NCBI RefSeq assembly: GCF_002007645.1
Contig: NZ_CP019791.1
Location: 2,480,001 to 2,544,000 of the forward strand
DNA length: 64,000 nucleotides
Direction of reading: 5' to 3'
From: Anaerohalosphaera lusitana
GTDB taxonomy: Bacteria > Planctomycetota > Phycisphaerae > Sedimentisphaerales > Anaerohalosphaeraceae
A model generated the notes under the pieces. The model did no database searches. It was not told the DNA's origin and worked only from the letters and a program-made list of their open reading frames with translations. A program made the translations under genes and the position numbers. Below, in pieces: positions 17,621 to 26,205 of this stretch (position 1 is its first letter; every line of letters begins with the position of its first letter).

Positions 17621-18751
17621 ATGAACACGCCGGATATTTCAGCCGCAAACGAGAAAACTAAGCATCGACAGATATACGAATACCTGCACAAGGCCATCGT
17701 TCAGGGCCGTTACAAAAACGGCGAACGACTTCCATCCGAAGTCGACCTCGCCAAGAAGTTCAAGACCTCACGCCCAACTGTCGCAAGGTCGCTCAGCGAT
17801 CTTCACCAGTCCGGCCTGATCGTTCGCAAGGTGGGTTCGGGCACATACGTAAAGTTCAAGGGCGAACTCTGCGGCGCCAAGACTTTCGGCCTTATGGTCC
17901 CCGGTCTCGGTGAAACTGAGATATTCGAACCTATCACCGCCTACATGTCTTACATAGCCGAAAAGAACAACCTAAGTCTGCTCTGGGGCCGTTCAGTGTC
18001 GGAAGATGCCGAAGCAAGAAAGAAGCACGCCCGCAGACTAGCTGAAAGATTCATACAGCAGGAGGTCGACGGCGTTTTCTTCGCACCTTTGGAACTGACA
18101 TCCGAAAAAGACGCTGTAAACACCCGCATTCTGCAGTGGTTCGAAGAGGCCCATATCCCCGTCGTACTTCTCGACCGAGACGTGGTCCCCTTCCCCCAGC
18201 GAAGCAGATATGATCTGGTCGGCATAGACAACTTCCATATTGGGTCCGTACTCACCGAGCACATGATCGAGTGCGGCTACGAAAGAGTAGAGTTTCTCAG
18301 CAGACCCTTCTCCGCACCTACCGTCGACATGCGAATAATCGCCTTCCAGCAGATGCTCCGTCACGCGGGCATGGAACCAAACGCAGATTCTGTACGATGG
18401 GCTCAGCCCGAGGACATTGAGTTTATCCGTTCGATCACCTCGGACGCCTGCAAAAAGGCCTTCATCTGCGCCAACGACGCCACAGCCGCCATCCTGATGC
18501 ATACCCTCGATCAGCTCCAGATAAACATTCCCGATGAGATCGGTGTCGCAGGCGTTGACGACATCAGATACGCATCGCATCTCAGGGTACCGCTGACGAC
18601 CTACAGACAGCCCTTCGAGGAGCTTGCAAACGTCGCGGTCGAAACCATGCTCGCACGAATAGCCTCACCAGCTATGCCGGTTCGTTCTACGTACCTTCGC
18701 GGCGAACTCGTCGTAAGGCAGTCCACGATGCCCACAAGCACAAGCCGTTAG
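17621..18751 (+). CDS. GntR-type winged-helix / LacI-type sensor transcriptional regulator
   Basis: The 376-residue protein combines a GntR winged helix (about residues 15-80, with NGERLPSEVDLAKKF and TSRPTVARSLSDL) with a periplasmic-binding-protein-like sugar sensor of the LacI/GalR type (about 90-370, with GVFFAPLEL, VLLDRDV, AFICANDATAAIL and GVAGVDDIRYAS). This is the architecture of AraR. ATG 17621 is chosen over the longer frame from 17555 because of the AGGTGA site. It lies inside the fructan locus and most likely responds to a fructose-derived or oligosaccharide ligand. Confidence 0.87.
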   Translation: MNTPDISAANEKTKHRQIYEYLHKAIVQGRYKNGERLPSEVDLAKKFKTSRPTVARSLSDLHQSGLIVRKVGSGTYVKFKGELCGAKTFGLMVPGLGETEIFEPITAYMSYIAEKNNLSLLWGRSVSEDAEARKKHARRLAERFIQQEVDGVFFAPLELTSEKDAVNTRILQWFEEAHIPVVLLDRDVVPFPQRSRYDLVGIDNFHIGSVLTEHMIECGYERVEFLSRPFSAPTVDMRIIAFQQMLRHAGMEPNADSVRWAQPEDIEFIRSITSDACKKAFICANDATAAILMHTLDQLQINIPDEIGVAGVDDIRYASHLRVPLTTYRQPFEELANVAVETMLARIASPAMPVRSTYLRGELVVRQSTMPTSTSR

Positions 18752-18771
18752 TACGTTGGAGAAATGTCCCA

Positions 18772-19989
18772 ATGATTCCCCTCATCAGAGCAGCATTAAT
18801 ATTTGTCTGCACCACTTCATTTGCATGCCTGGCCCAGACCACTGCACGCTGGTCAATGCAATGGAGCCATATCTCTAATCCGGTTGTTCGCGACAGCGCA
18901 TTCGGCCTGGGCGAAGGCCCGCTCGGCGGTGCCGGTGGACCGATCGTTGAATTCGACCACCTCTGGTATTTCGGCAACGCCGGATTCACCGCCAGTCACG
19001 AACAGCCGCCCCAAAGCCTCTTCTCATCAGGCTTCTTCCCGCACGGCACCTCCTACAACGCAGGTGCACAGTTCGGCGACGGCATACTCTTCTTCCCCCA
19101 GGACCAGTACGGCAATGAATTCGACTACCACGACTCATTCACCGTCGAGGGCTTCTTCAAAACCCACGGCAACCAGTCCGCCGCAGGCATACAGCAGATC
19201 CTCCTGCAGGGCGAAAACGATTACAGCTACGGCATCACCATCAACGAAGGAGGCCCCGGCTGGCTCTGCTTCGGAGTGAACGTAACCGGCGACGGAATAG
19301 TCACCGTCAAAGCCAATGCCAAAAACTATGCAGACGGCTCCTGGCACTATTTCGCTGCCCGCTACGACGACCCCGCCGACACCATAGAACTCATGACCGC
19401 CTCAACCGACGGCCGCACCGAAAACAAATCGGTCCAGCTCTCCAGCGGAACCGAGCTCATCACAGGCGGTGCCGGCAACATGCTGATCGGCCGCGAAACT
19501 TTCCAGGGTGCCCGCCAGTTCGCCGGATTAATAGACGAAATAAGACTCACTAACGGGTATTGGGCAAACGCGCACCTTATGGGCAGGATCACTGCCAAAT
19601 ACAGCCCTCAGCCGGCCCCGCGTCAGACAGGCGTCACCCTCATGCCCCAGCTTCAATGGGACGATGGTGAGGATGTCTTCGCCTATAACGTATACTTCGG
19701 CCAGACCGACCCCCCGGCATACAGAAGCCATCAAAGCGGCACGACCTACTACATTCCCGCAGAGCTCGAGCCCGGCACGACGTATCTCTGGCGTGTCGAC
19801 AGGCTCCTGCAGAACGGCACCACAATACGCGGCGAATTGTGGTCCTTCACCACGCACTACACTGAATGCGACGGCCCGATGCCGCACGACTACAACGGCG
19901 ACTGCACCATTAACATGCAGGACCTTTCCCACTTCGCCGCTGCATGGCTCGACTGCGGACTAGTCCCCGAAACATCTTGTTGGTATTAG
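18772..19989 (+). CDS. Secreted LamG protein with dockerin-like C-terminus
   Basis: This 405-residue protein has a signal peptide (to about residue 22), one LamG domain (FDYHDSFTVEGFFKTHGNQSAAG...FAGLIDEIRLT) and a YNVYFGQTDP...TTYLWRVDR fibronectin-like module. It ends with a dockerin-like loop (DYNGDCTINMQDLSHFAAAWL) and CGLVPETSCWY. GGAGAAATG lies upstream of ATG 18772. It begins 20 bp after the regulator and 15 bp before the GH32 gene (from its ATG), so the three form one operon. The LamG domain is strikingly similar to those at 15336 and in the first GH32 protein. Confidence 0.82.
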   Translation: MIPLIRAALIFVCTTSFACLAQTTARWSMQWSHISNPVVRDSAFGLGEGPLGGAGGPIVEFDHLWYFGNAGFTASHEQPPQSLFSSGFFPHGTSYNAGAQFGDGILFFPQDQYGNEFDYHDSFTVEGFFKTHGNQSAAGIQQILLQGENDYSYGITINEGGPGWLCFGVNVTGDGIVTVKANAKNYADGSWHYFAARYDDPADTIELMTASTDGRTENKSVQLSSGTELITGGAGNMLIGRETFQGARQFAGLIDEIRLTNGYWANAHLMGRITAKYSPQPAPRQTGVTLMPQLQWDDGEDVFAYNVYFGQTDPPAYRSHQSGTTYYIPAELEPGTTYLWRVDRLLQNGTTIRGELWSFTTHYTECDGPMPHDYNGDCTINMQDLSHFAAAWLDCGLVPETSCWY

Positions 19990-20004
19990 AAATTGGGTAA
20001 ACTC

Positions 20005-23000
20005 ATGACTGCAAATAGATCCATACTTTTCGTACTCCTCGCTCTCTTAGCTATTTCTCCCGGCGCTTTCGCCGCCACCGTCGGCTTCTGGTCTATGGAC
20101 CCCATCGGCGGCAACCCCATGGTCAACGACGCCAGCGGCCAGGGCAATCACCTCTGGTACATGGGCATCACCGGCTATACCCCTTCCAGCGACACTCCGC
20201 CTGCAAACCTCCTCAGCTCCGGTTTCACCGGCGGCACCCACGCCTACGACGCGGGCCAGCAGTCAGGCTACGGCATACTGATGTTCCCGCCTTCACAATA
20301 CGGCAACGACCTAGACTTCGCAGATTCCTTCACTGTCGAAGGCTTCTTCAGAACCCACGGCGAACAGTCGCTCGCAGGCCCCATGCAGATATTTCTACAG
20401 GCCGATTCGGATTTCAGCTACGGCCTCGTCCTTAACGAAAACGGCAACGGAGCACTGAACCTCAGCTTCAACGTTATGCCCGGCGGCATCCAGTCGCTAA
20501 CGATCAGCAAACGAAACTATGCCGACGGCAACTGGCACTATTTCGTGGTTCGCTACAATGACGCCGCCGATCGTGCAACTCTTGGCATTCTCAATGAGGA
20601 CGGCAGCTACGACACGGCAATCAAGCAATTCTACTCCAACAGTGAGATATACCGCGGCTCTGATGAGTCGATGTTCATTGGACGCGAAACCTCCGGCAGC
20701 TCCCGTACCTTCCGCGGCCTCATAGACGAAATACGATTCAGCACCGGCGTTCTGACCGACGGCTATCTGCTCGCATCTCTGCCAAAGCCGAACCAGGCAA
20801 CCGGCCCCACACCCGTGGACTATAAGACTGACCTGTGGATCAGCACCGCCCTGAACTGGATACCCGCTGCGGGCGCCTCCAGCCATCGGGTCTATCTGGG
20901 TGACAGCTTCCCGCTGACCTTAGTGTCCGAACAGACCGAGCTCTCTTACAAGACAGGCCAGCTCGAAGCAGGAACAACGTACCACTGGCGCGTTGATGAA
21001 GTGTTCCCGGACAAAGTGGTAACCGGCACCACCTGGCGATTCACCACGACCCTCGCCCAGTGCAAGTTCCCGTCTATACATGACCTCAACGACGACTGCA
21101 TAGTGGACGCGCTCGACCTGCAAACCTTTGCCCAATCCTGGCTCAGCGGCTCGGACGTCACTCCGTACCAGCAGGCAGCCGATTACCCCAACGCGCAGGT
21201 AGTTCTCGATTTCTCCGAGGTCGACGGCTACCAGACCCGCGACAAAACCTCAAACGCAATGCTTAACATAAACAGCCCGTTCTACGAACCCGAATGGGAA
21301 AAGGGCGTATTCGGCAATGCACTCCGCTTCGATGGAGGAACAAACTGGGTCACCAAACACATCCCCGAAGAGGACCAGCCCTCCGATCAGTTCACCATCG
21401 AGACCTGGATCGCACTTGAATCTTACCCTGTCGGCGACGGCGCCATAGTCAGCAAATATACACATCCAACCGCTGGCTACATTCTCGGCCTCACCAGTTA
21501 CGGCCGCTGGAATTTTTCACTCTCCGTCGACGGTAACTGGTACAGTTGCTGGGCCACCATGGAACTCCCAACATACAAGTGGAATCACATCGCCGCAACC
21601 TTCCACAAGGATCAGGGCATCAAACTCTACCTGGACGGCAATCTTGTCGGTTCCGCAGCAACCCCCGCGGGCCGTCCGATCACTCCCGATGCTGGCAACG
21701 ACCTCATGATCGGTCGCGACATACATACCGACTGGTCCGGCCCCTATGCCCACGGTGCGATCAACGGAATACTTGACGAATTGCGAATCTACAACCGCAC
21801 CCTCACCCCCCAGCAGATCCGCGCCGAATATGCCAAAGGCTTACCCTTGGACAGCGAACCCGACCTCATCCCTTCATCTGATCGCTTCACAGGCCCTGCA
21901 AATGGACGCCCCGGCTACCACGCCGGCACCTCGGCAAACTGGACCAACGAACCAACGGGCCTCGTTTACGACCCCGCCCGCAGCGAATGGCACGTGTTCC
22001 ATCAGAAGAACCCCTCAGGCAGCTTCTGGGATCACATCCATTGGGGCCACCTGAAAAGCTCAAATCTTGCGGACTGGGACCACATGCCCAACGCCATCGC
22101 ACCCGAGCCCGGCATAGATTCTGGCGGCTGCTGGTCAGGCAACGCGGTAATAAACAATGGCATCCCGACACTCGTCTATACCGCTATCGAAGGCAAGGCC
22201 CACGTCGCGCTCGCAACCAGTGTTGACGGCTGGGAAACATGGCAGAAACATGGACACGTCCTCAGCGATGTCCCCCCGGGCTTCATGGACTACCGTGACC
22301 CGTACGTCTGGCACGAAAACGGCCAGTGGTATATGATAATAGGCTCCGGCATTCATGGAGATGTCGGCGGGGCGGCACTGCTCTACAGATCGCCGAATCT
22401 CTACGACTGGCAGTACCTTCATCCTCTGCTCACCGGCGACGTTGCAACCTCCGGCTTCTATTGGGAAATGCCCATCTTCCTGCCGATCGGCAACGGCAAG
22501 CACATTCTGATAGTCACCGATATGCACCACGACGGACCAGCCCACCTGCTCTATTGGATAGGCACCTGGCAGAACGAGCATTTCACCCCAGACCACCCCG
22601 AGCCGCGACAGATGGACGCCTTCAACTGGATGCTCGCACCGGCCGCATACGTCGCGTCGGACGGCTTACCCCGCATCATGGGTATCGTACCCGAACAGCG
22701 GGCACCCGCGCTCATCGAAAACGCGGGCTGGCGCCATACCTTCTCGCTGCCTCGCAAAATATACGCTGCCCCTGACGGCACTCTTCGTCAGCAGCCCGCA
22801 CCTGAACTGGCTGCCCTGCGAGAGTTCCATCTCCACCTCGAAGATCAGACGCTTGCAACCGGCATTGGCGACAACACCCTCCGTCCCGCCTATGGCAAAA
22901 TGGTCGAGATCGACACCGAGATCGATCCCCAAAACGCTGCCATCGTCGGCGTCAAGGTCCTCCAGAGCCCCGACAGCAGCGAGCAAACGCTCATCTACTA

Positions 23001-23295
23001 TGATCGTCTCGCGGGCACAATAAACCTGGACAAACGGCAATCCTCACTCGACGTCACCGGCTCCGAAACGGTACACCTCAGCGCACCGTTCGACCCAGCC
23101 GGCCAACCCGTCAGGTTCCACATCTACGTCGACCACAGCGTTATAGATGTCTTCGTCAACGAACGTGCCGTCTTCAGCAGCAGGGTGTATCCCACTCGCT
23201 CCGACAGCACCGGAGTCGAACTCTATACCGTCAGCGGCACGGCCCACATAAACTATCTTGACATATACAAACTGCGTTCTGTAATGGATCATTGA
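20005..23295 (+). CDS. Secreted multidomain GH32 protein (LamG, dockerin-like, LamG, GH32) with Glu at the nucleophile position
   Basis: The protein has about 1096 residues. In order it has a signal peptide (to about 23), LamG 1 (about 25-250), a fibronectin-like module, an internal dockerin-like loop (DLNDDCIVDALDLQTFAQSWL, about 360), LamG 2 (about 395-610) and a GH32 fructanase region (about 635-1096, five-bladed propeller plus beta sandwich). In GH32 enzymes the nucleophile is Asp in WMNDPNG. Here the motif reads WTNEPTG, so Glu649 stands in its place. The stabilising RDP (Asp765 in YRDPYV) and acid/base Glu (Glu821 in YWEMP) are kept. ATG 20005 is preferred over TTG 19993. The stop overlaps the next frame. 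Activity is uncertain: it could be an altered hydrolase or a fructan-binding protein. Confidence 0.85.
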   Translation: MTANRSILFVLLALLAISPGAFAATVGFWSMDPIGGNPMVNDASGQGNHLWYMGITGYTPSSDTPPANLLSSGFTGGTHAYDAGQQSGYGILMFPPSQYGNDLDFADSFTVEGFFRTHGEQSLAGPMQIFLQADSDFSYGLVLNENGNGALNLSFNVMPGGIQSLTISKRNYADGNWHYFVVRYNDAADRATLGILNEDGSYDTAIKQFYSNSEIYRGSDESMFIGRETSGSSRTFRGLIDEIRFSTGVLTDGYLLASLPKPNQATGPTPVDYKTDLWISTALNWIPAAGASSHRVYLGDSFPLTLVSEQTELSYKTGQLEAGTTYHWRVDEVFPDKVVTGTTWRFTTTLAQCKFPSIHDLNDDCIVDALDLQTFAQSWLSGSDVTPYQQAADYPNAQVVLDFSEVDGYQTRDKTSNAMLNINSPFYEPEWEKGVFGNALRFDGGTNWVTKHIPEEDQPSDQFTIETWIALESYPVGDGAIVSKYTHPTAGYILGLTSYGRWNFSLSVDGNWYSCWATMELPTYKWNHIAATFHKDQGIKLYLDGNLVGSAATPAGRPITPDAGNDLMIGRDIHTDWSGPYAHGAINGILDELRIYNRTLTPQQIRAEYAKGLPLDSEPDLIPSSDRFTGPANGRPGYHAGTSANWTNEPTGLVYDPARSEWHVFHQKNPSGSFWDHIHWGHLKSSNLADWDHMPNAIAPEPGIDSGGCWSGNAVINNGIPTLVYTAIEGKAHVALATSVDGWETWQKHGHVLSDVPPGFMDYRDPYVWHENGQWYMIIGSGIHGDVGGAALLYRSPNLYDWQYLHPLLTGDVATSGFYWEMPIFLPIGNGKHILIVTDMHHDGPAHLLYWIGTWQNEHFTPDHPEPRQMDAFNWMLAPAAYVASDGLPRIMGIVPEQRAPALIENAGWRHTFSLPRKIYAAPDGTLRQQPAPELAALREFHLHLEDQTLATGIGDNTLRPAYGKMVEIDTEIDPQNAAIVGVKVLQSPDSSEQTLIYYDRLAGTINLDKRQSSLDVTGSETVHLSAPFDPAGQPVRFHIYVDHSVIDVFVNERAVFSSRVYPTRSDSTGVELYTVSGTAHINYLDIYKLRSVMDH

Positions 23296-23297
23296 TC

Positions 23298-25232
23298 ATG
23301 AAAAATTTGCTCATCACCACAATTATACTCCTGTCCTCAGTAACCGCATTCGCAGCTAAGGACGACATACTGATAGCGGACTTCGAGCAATCCAACTATG
23401 GCTCCTGGTTCATCAGCGGTAAGGCCTTCGGCGCCTCCCCAGCGCACGGAGCTCTCCCTGGACAAATGACCGTAAAGGGCTATCTGGGCGATTGCCTTGT
23501 AAATTCATTCACCGAAGGCGACGCCTCCACCGGCAGGCTCATCTCCCCGCCGTTCACGATCAAACGCGATTATATCAACTTCCTAATCGGCGGCGGCTAC
23601 CACCCCGACCAAACCTGCATTCAGCTTACTATCGACGACAAGCCCGTAAAAACCGCCACCGGAATGAACATGGAGCTGCTCACCTGGCACACCTGGGACG
23701 TATCTAAACATATTGACAAAACCGCTCGCATCGAGATCATTGACAAACATACCGGCGGCTGGGGCCATATAAACATCGACCATATATACCAGAGCGATAA
23801 ACCGAAACTGACCGGAGAAAACATGTACGTCGCAAAAGCGATGGCAAACGTCAAACGCTTCATCCCCCAGGTCAAGAATGATCCGCACCGCCCCGTCTAC
23901 CACTTTGCTTCCCCCGCCATGTGGATGAACGACATCAACGGCCCCATACACCATGACGGCTGGTATCACATATTCTATCAGCACAATCCATACGGCGACC
24001 AGTGGGGCCACATGCACTGGGGCCACGCCCGCAGCCGTGACCTCGTAAACTGGCAGCATCTGCCGATCGGACTTGCACCCTCACTCTCAAAAGGCGAAGA
24101 GCATTGCTTTTCAGGTTGCACCTGGCTCGATGAGAAGGGCACTCCGATCATTTTCTACACCTCCATCGGCCACGAACTTCCCGAACAATGGGCCGCCATC
24201 GGTGACGAAAACCTGCTCAATTGGCGAAAGCCAAAACAAAACCCATTCCTCGAAATGTCCGATCACGGCGACACTTTCATAAAGGATTGGCGCGACCCGT
24301 TCATATTCGAACACGGCGACCGCACATTCATGGTCCTCGGCGGCAAACTCGAACCCGCAGACGGCGGCGAGGCAGCAGCGACCATCTATGAAGCCGAAAA
24401 CGGTTCACTTCTGGACTGGACCTACAAGGGAATTATCTTCCGGCACCCCGACAAAAACCTCCGCAGCCTCGAATGCCCCAACTTTTTCCCGCTCCAGGAC
24501 AAACACGTTATGCTCGATTCACCATACGGACCGGTCGAGTACTTTGTTGGTGACTTCAACGCGCAAACATATAAATTCGATGCAACCTCAAAGGGCCTTA
24601 TAGACCACAGCGGCGACTACTACGCAACCAACATTATGTACGGCCCTAAAGAACGCTGCATCCTTCTCGGCTGGATTCGCGGCTTCAAGCCCGACCAGGG
24701 CTGGAACGGCGTCATGGCCATTCCGCGAATAATGACTATCGACAAGGCCGGAAACATAATCCAGCAACCCGCCGCCGAGATGAAACAGCTCAGGACCGAA
24801 AAACAGAATCGGAACTTAGTTCAGGCCTCAGACTCCAGCAAAACTGTAATGAAAAAGGCCGGCAAAACATTCGAGATTACAACCACCCTCGACCCCGGCT
24901 CAGCCGAAAAATGTATTCTCCAGCTTTGCTCAAACGCCGACGGCTCGGATGCAATGGACATCGTCTACACCCCCGGCAAGCTCACCGTCGCAGGGACCGC
25001 TGTACCATTAGATCTGCAAAAGGGTGAAAAGATTGACTTGCACATCTTCGTCGACCGAACGGTTCTGGAGGTCTTTATAAACAACGGTAAGCACGTGGTC
25101 ACAGAAGTTATCTACACCGATCCCAATTCAAATGCTGTTATCTTCAGGTCAGAAAACGGCCGAGCTGCTCTTCGTGACTTCACCCTCTACCAGCTAAAAC
25201 CTGCCGATTTCAGCCTCTCACATTACAATTGA
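23298..25232 (+). CDS. Secreted GH32 fructanase (levanase/inulinase type)
   Basis: The 644-residue exported enzyme has a signal peptide ending at TAFAA and an N-terminal beta-sandwich typical of bacterial levanases (ADFEQSNYGSWFISGKAFG). The GH32 propeller follows: nucleophile Asp212 in WMNDING, Asp333 in WRDPF and acid/base Glu392 in LECPNFFPL. A C-terminal beta-sandwich contains LHIFVDRTVLEVFINNGK. It should hydrolyse beta-2,1 or beta-2,6 fructan and release fructose. The Pro of the sucrose box is Ile here, a variation that leaves the nucleophile intact. It directly follows the first GH32 gene, so both come from one transcript. Confidence 0.92.
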   Translation: MKNLLITTIILLSSVTAFAAKDDILIADFEQSNYGSWFISGKAFGASPAHGALPGQMTVKGYLGDCLVNSFTEGDASTGRLISPPFTIKRDYINFLIGGGYHPDQTCIQLTIDDKPVKTATGMNMELLTWHTWDVSKHIDKTARIEIIDKHTGGWGHINIDHIYQSDKPKLTGENMYVAKAMANVKRFIPQVKNDPHRPVYHFASPAMWMNDINGPIHHDGWYHIFYQHNPYGDQWGHMHWGHARSRDLVNWQHLPIGLAPSLSKGEEHCFSGCTWLDEKGTPIIFYTSIGHELPEQWAAIGDENLLNWRKPKQNPFLEMSDHGDTFIKDWRDPFIFEHGDRTFMVLGGKLEPADGGEAAATIYEAENGSLLDWTYKGIIFRHPDKNLRSLECPNFFPLQDKHVMLDSPYGPVEYFVGDFNAQTYKFDATSKGLIDHSGDYYATNIMYGPKERCILLGWIRGFKPDQGWNGVMAIPRIMTIDKAGNIIQQPAAEMKQLRTEKQNRNLVQASDSSKTVMKKAGKTFEITTTLDPGSAEKCILQLCSNADGSDAMDIVYTPGKLTVAGTAVPLDLQKGEKIDLHIFVDRTVLEVFINNGKHVVTEVIYTDPNSNAVIFRSENGRAALRDFTLYQLKPADFSLSHYN

Positions 25233-25364
25233 TGCATGGTACCACAGCCGAATTACGCCCATCCTTGCTGCGCGCATATCTGACTCATTAATCCCAAAGC
25301 GGGTTTCTCGTTTGACTCTTGCGCTGTAAACTCTTACAATTCGCACCACTTGCAACGAATTAAG

Positions 25365-25370
25365 TATAAT
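25365..25370 (+). promoter_or_regulatory. Perfect -10 box upstream of the pseudouridine synthase gene
   Basis: TATAAT at 25365-25370 lies about 50 bp before the ATG. No good -35 box is present at 16-18 bp, so an activator or alternative contacts would be needed. Confidence 0.3.
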
Positions 25371-25376
25371 AAGCTG

Positions 25377-25396
25377 CCGGCAAAGGTGCCGGTTTT
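25377..25396 (+). terminator. Hairpin followed by T run between the GH32 gene and the pseudouridine synthase gene
   Basis: CCGGCA (25377-25382), 4-nt loop, TGCCGG (25387-25392), then TTTT. It may end the fructan operon. It lies just after the TATAAT at 25365, so it could also be a hairpin at the very 5' end of the next transcript. Confidence 0.4.
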
Positions 25397-25416
25397 CAAT
25401 ACACGCAGAAACAAAT

Positions 25417-26202
25417 ATGGCCAAGAGAAAACCAAAACAGGTAAAGAATAAAACGCAGGACAAGGAACGCTTACAGAAGGTAATGGCCTCGGCCGGGGTT
25501 GATTCCAGGCGCAAATGCGAGGATCTCATCCTCGAAGGCGCTGTCGAAGTCAACGGCGTAATGGTCAACGAATTACCAGCCTTCGTAGATCCCGACAAAG
25601 ACGAAATAAAGGTAAGCGGAAAGCGCCTAAAACGCCCTGAACGTGTATATTTTCTGCTAAACAAGCCCCGCGGCTATATCTGCACCAACAAGGACCCGCA
25701 CGGCCGAAAAAAGGCGATCGACCTGATCGACACGAAAGAAAGACTCATTTCAGTAGGCCGCCTGGATGCAGAAACCACCGGTGCACTGATACTGACAAAT
25801 GATACGGGCCTGGCAAACCTGCTCACACATCCAAAATACGAGCTGTCCAAAACCTACGAAGTAAAACTCCGCGGCAGCGTCGAAGGTGAGGATCTCGAAA
25901 AGCTCAAAAAAGGACTCTGGCTCGCGGAAGGGCGTACAAACCGAGCTGCTGTGAAGGTACTCAGCCGAACGCCAAAGGACACAATAGTTGAGATCACGAT
26001 CCGTCAGGGTCTCAACCGCCAGATCCGCCGAATGTTCGCACGCGTAGGCTACAAGGTCAAACGCCTCAAACGCACAAAGATCGGCAATATAGAGATGAAG
26101 GGCCTGCCAGTAGGCGCATACCGCACACTCACCAAATCCCAGGTAGCATACCTCAAAAGAGTAACAGCAGGCCGAAAGGGCGGCCGTAAAAAGAAAAAAT
26201 AG
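25417..26202 (+). CDS. rluB: RluB/RsuA-family pseudouridine synthase
   Basis: The 261-residue protein converts specific uridines of ribosomal RNA (23S in RluB) to pseudouridine. It has an N-terminal S4 RNA-binding domain (about 18-75, ERLQKVMASAGVDSRRKCEDLI) and a catalytic domain with NKPRGYICT, the Asp-containing motif GRLDAETTGALILTND and RQGLNRQIRRMFA. Both termini are extremely Lys/Arg-rich (TAGRKGGRKKKK at the end). The RluB versus RluE/F/RsuA choice rests on general similarity. It converges with a minus-strand gene only 3 bp away. Confidence 0.87.
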   Translation: MAKRKPKQVKNKTQDKERLQKVMASAGVDSRRKCEDLILEGAVEVNGVMVNELPAFVDPDKDEIKVSGKRLKRPERVYFLLNKPRGYICTNKDPHGRKKAIDLIDTKERLISVGRLDAETTGALILTNDTGLANLLTHPKYELSKTYEVKLRGSVEGEDLEKLKKGLWLAEGRTNRAAVKVLSRTPKDTIVEITIRQGLNRQIRRMFARVGYKVKRLKRTKIGNIEMKGLPVGAYRTLTKSQVAYLKRVTAGRKGGRKKKK

Positions 26203-26205
26203 CCG

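Noticed and set aside
20005-23295. Interpretation of the first GH32 protein as a pseudogene
   Set aside because: The frame is open over 1096 residues and the other two catalytic residues are kept, so loss of function by decay is not supported.
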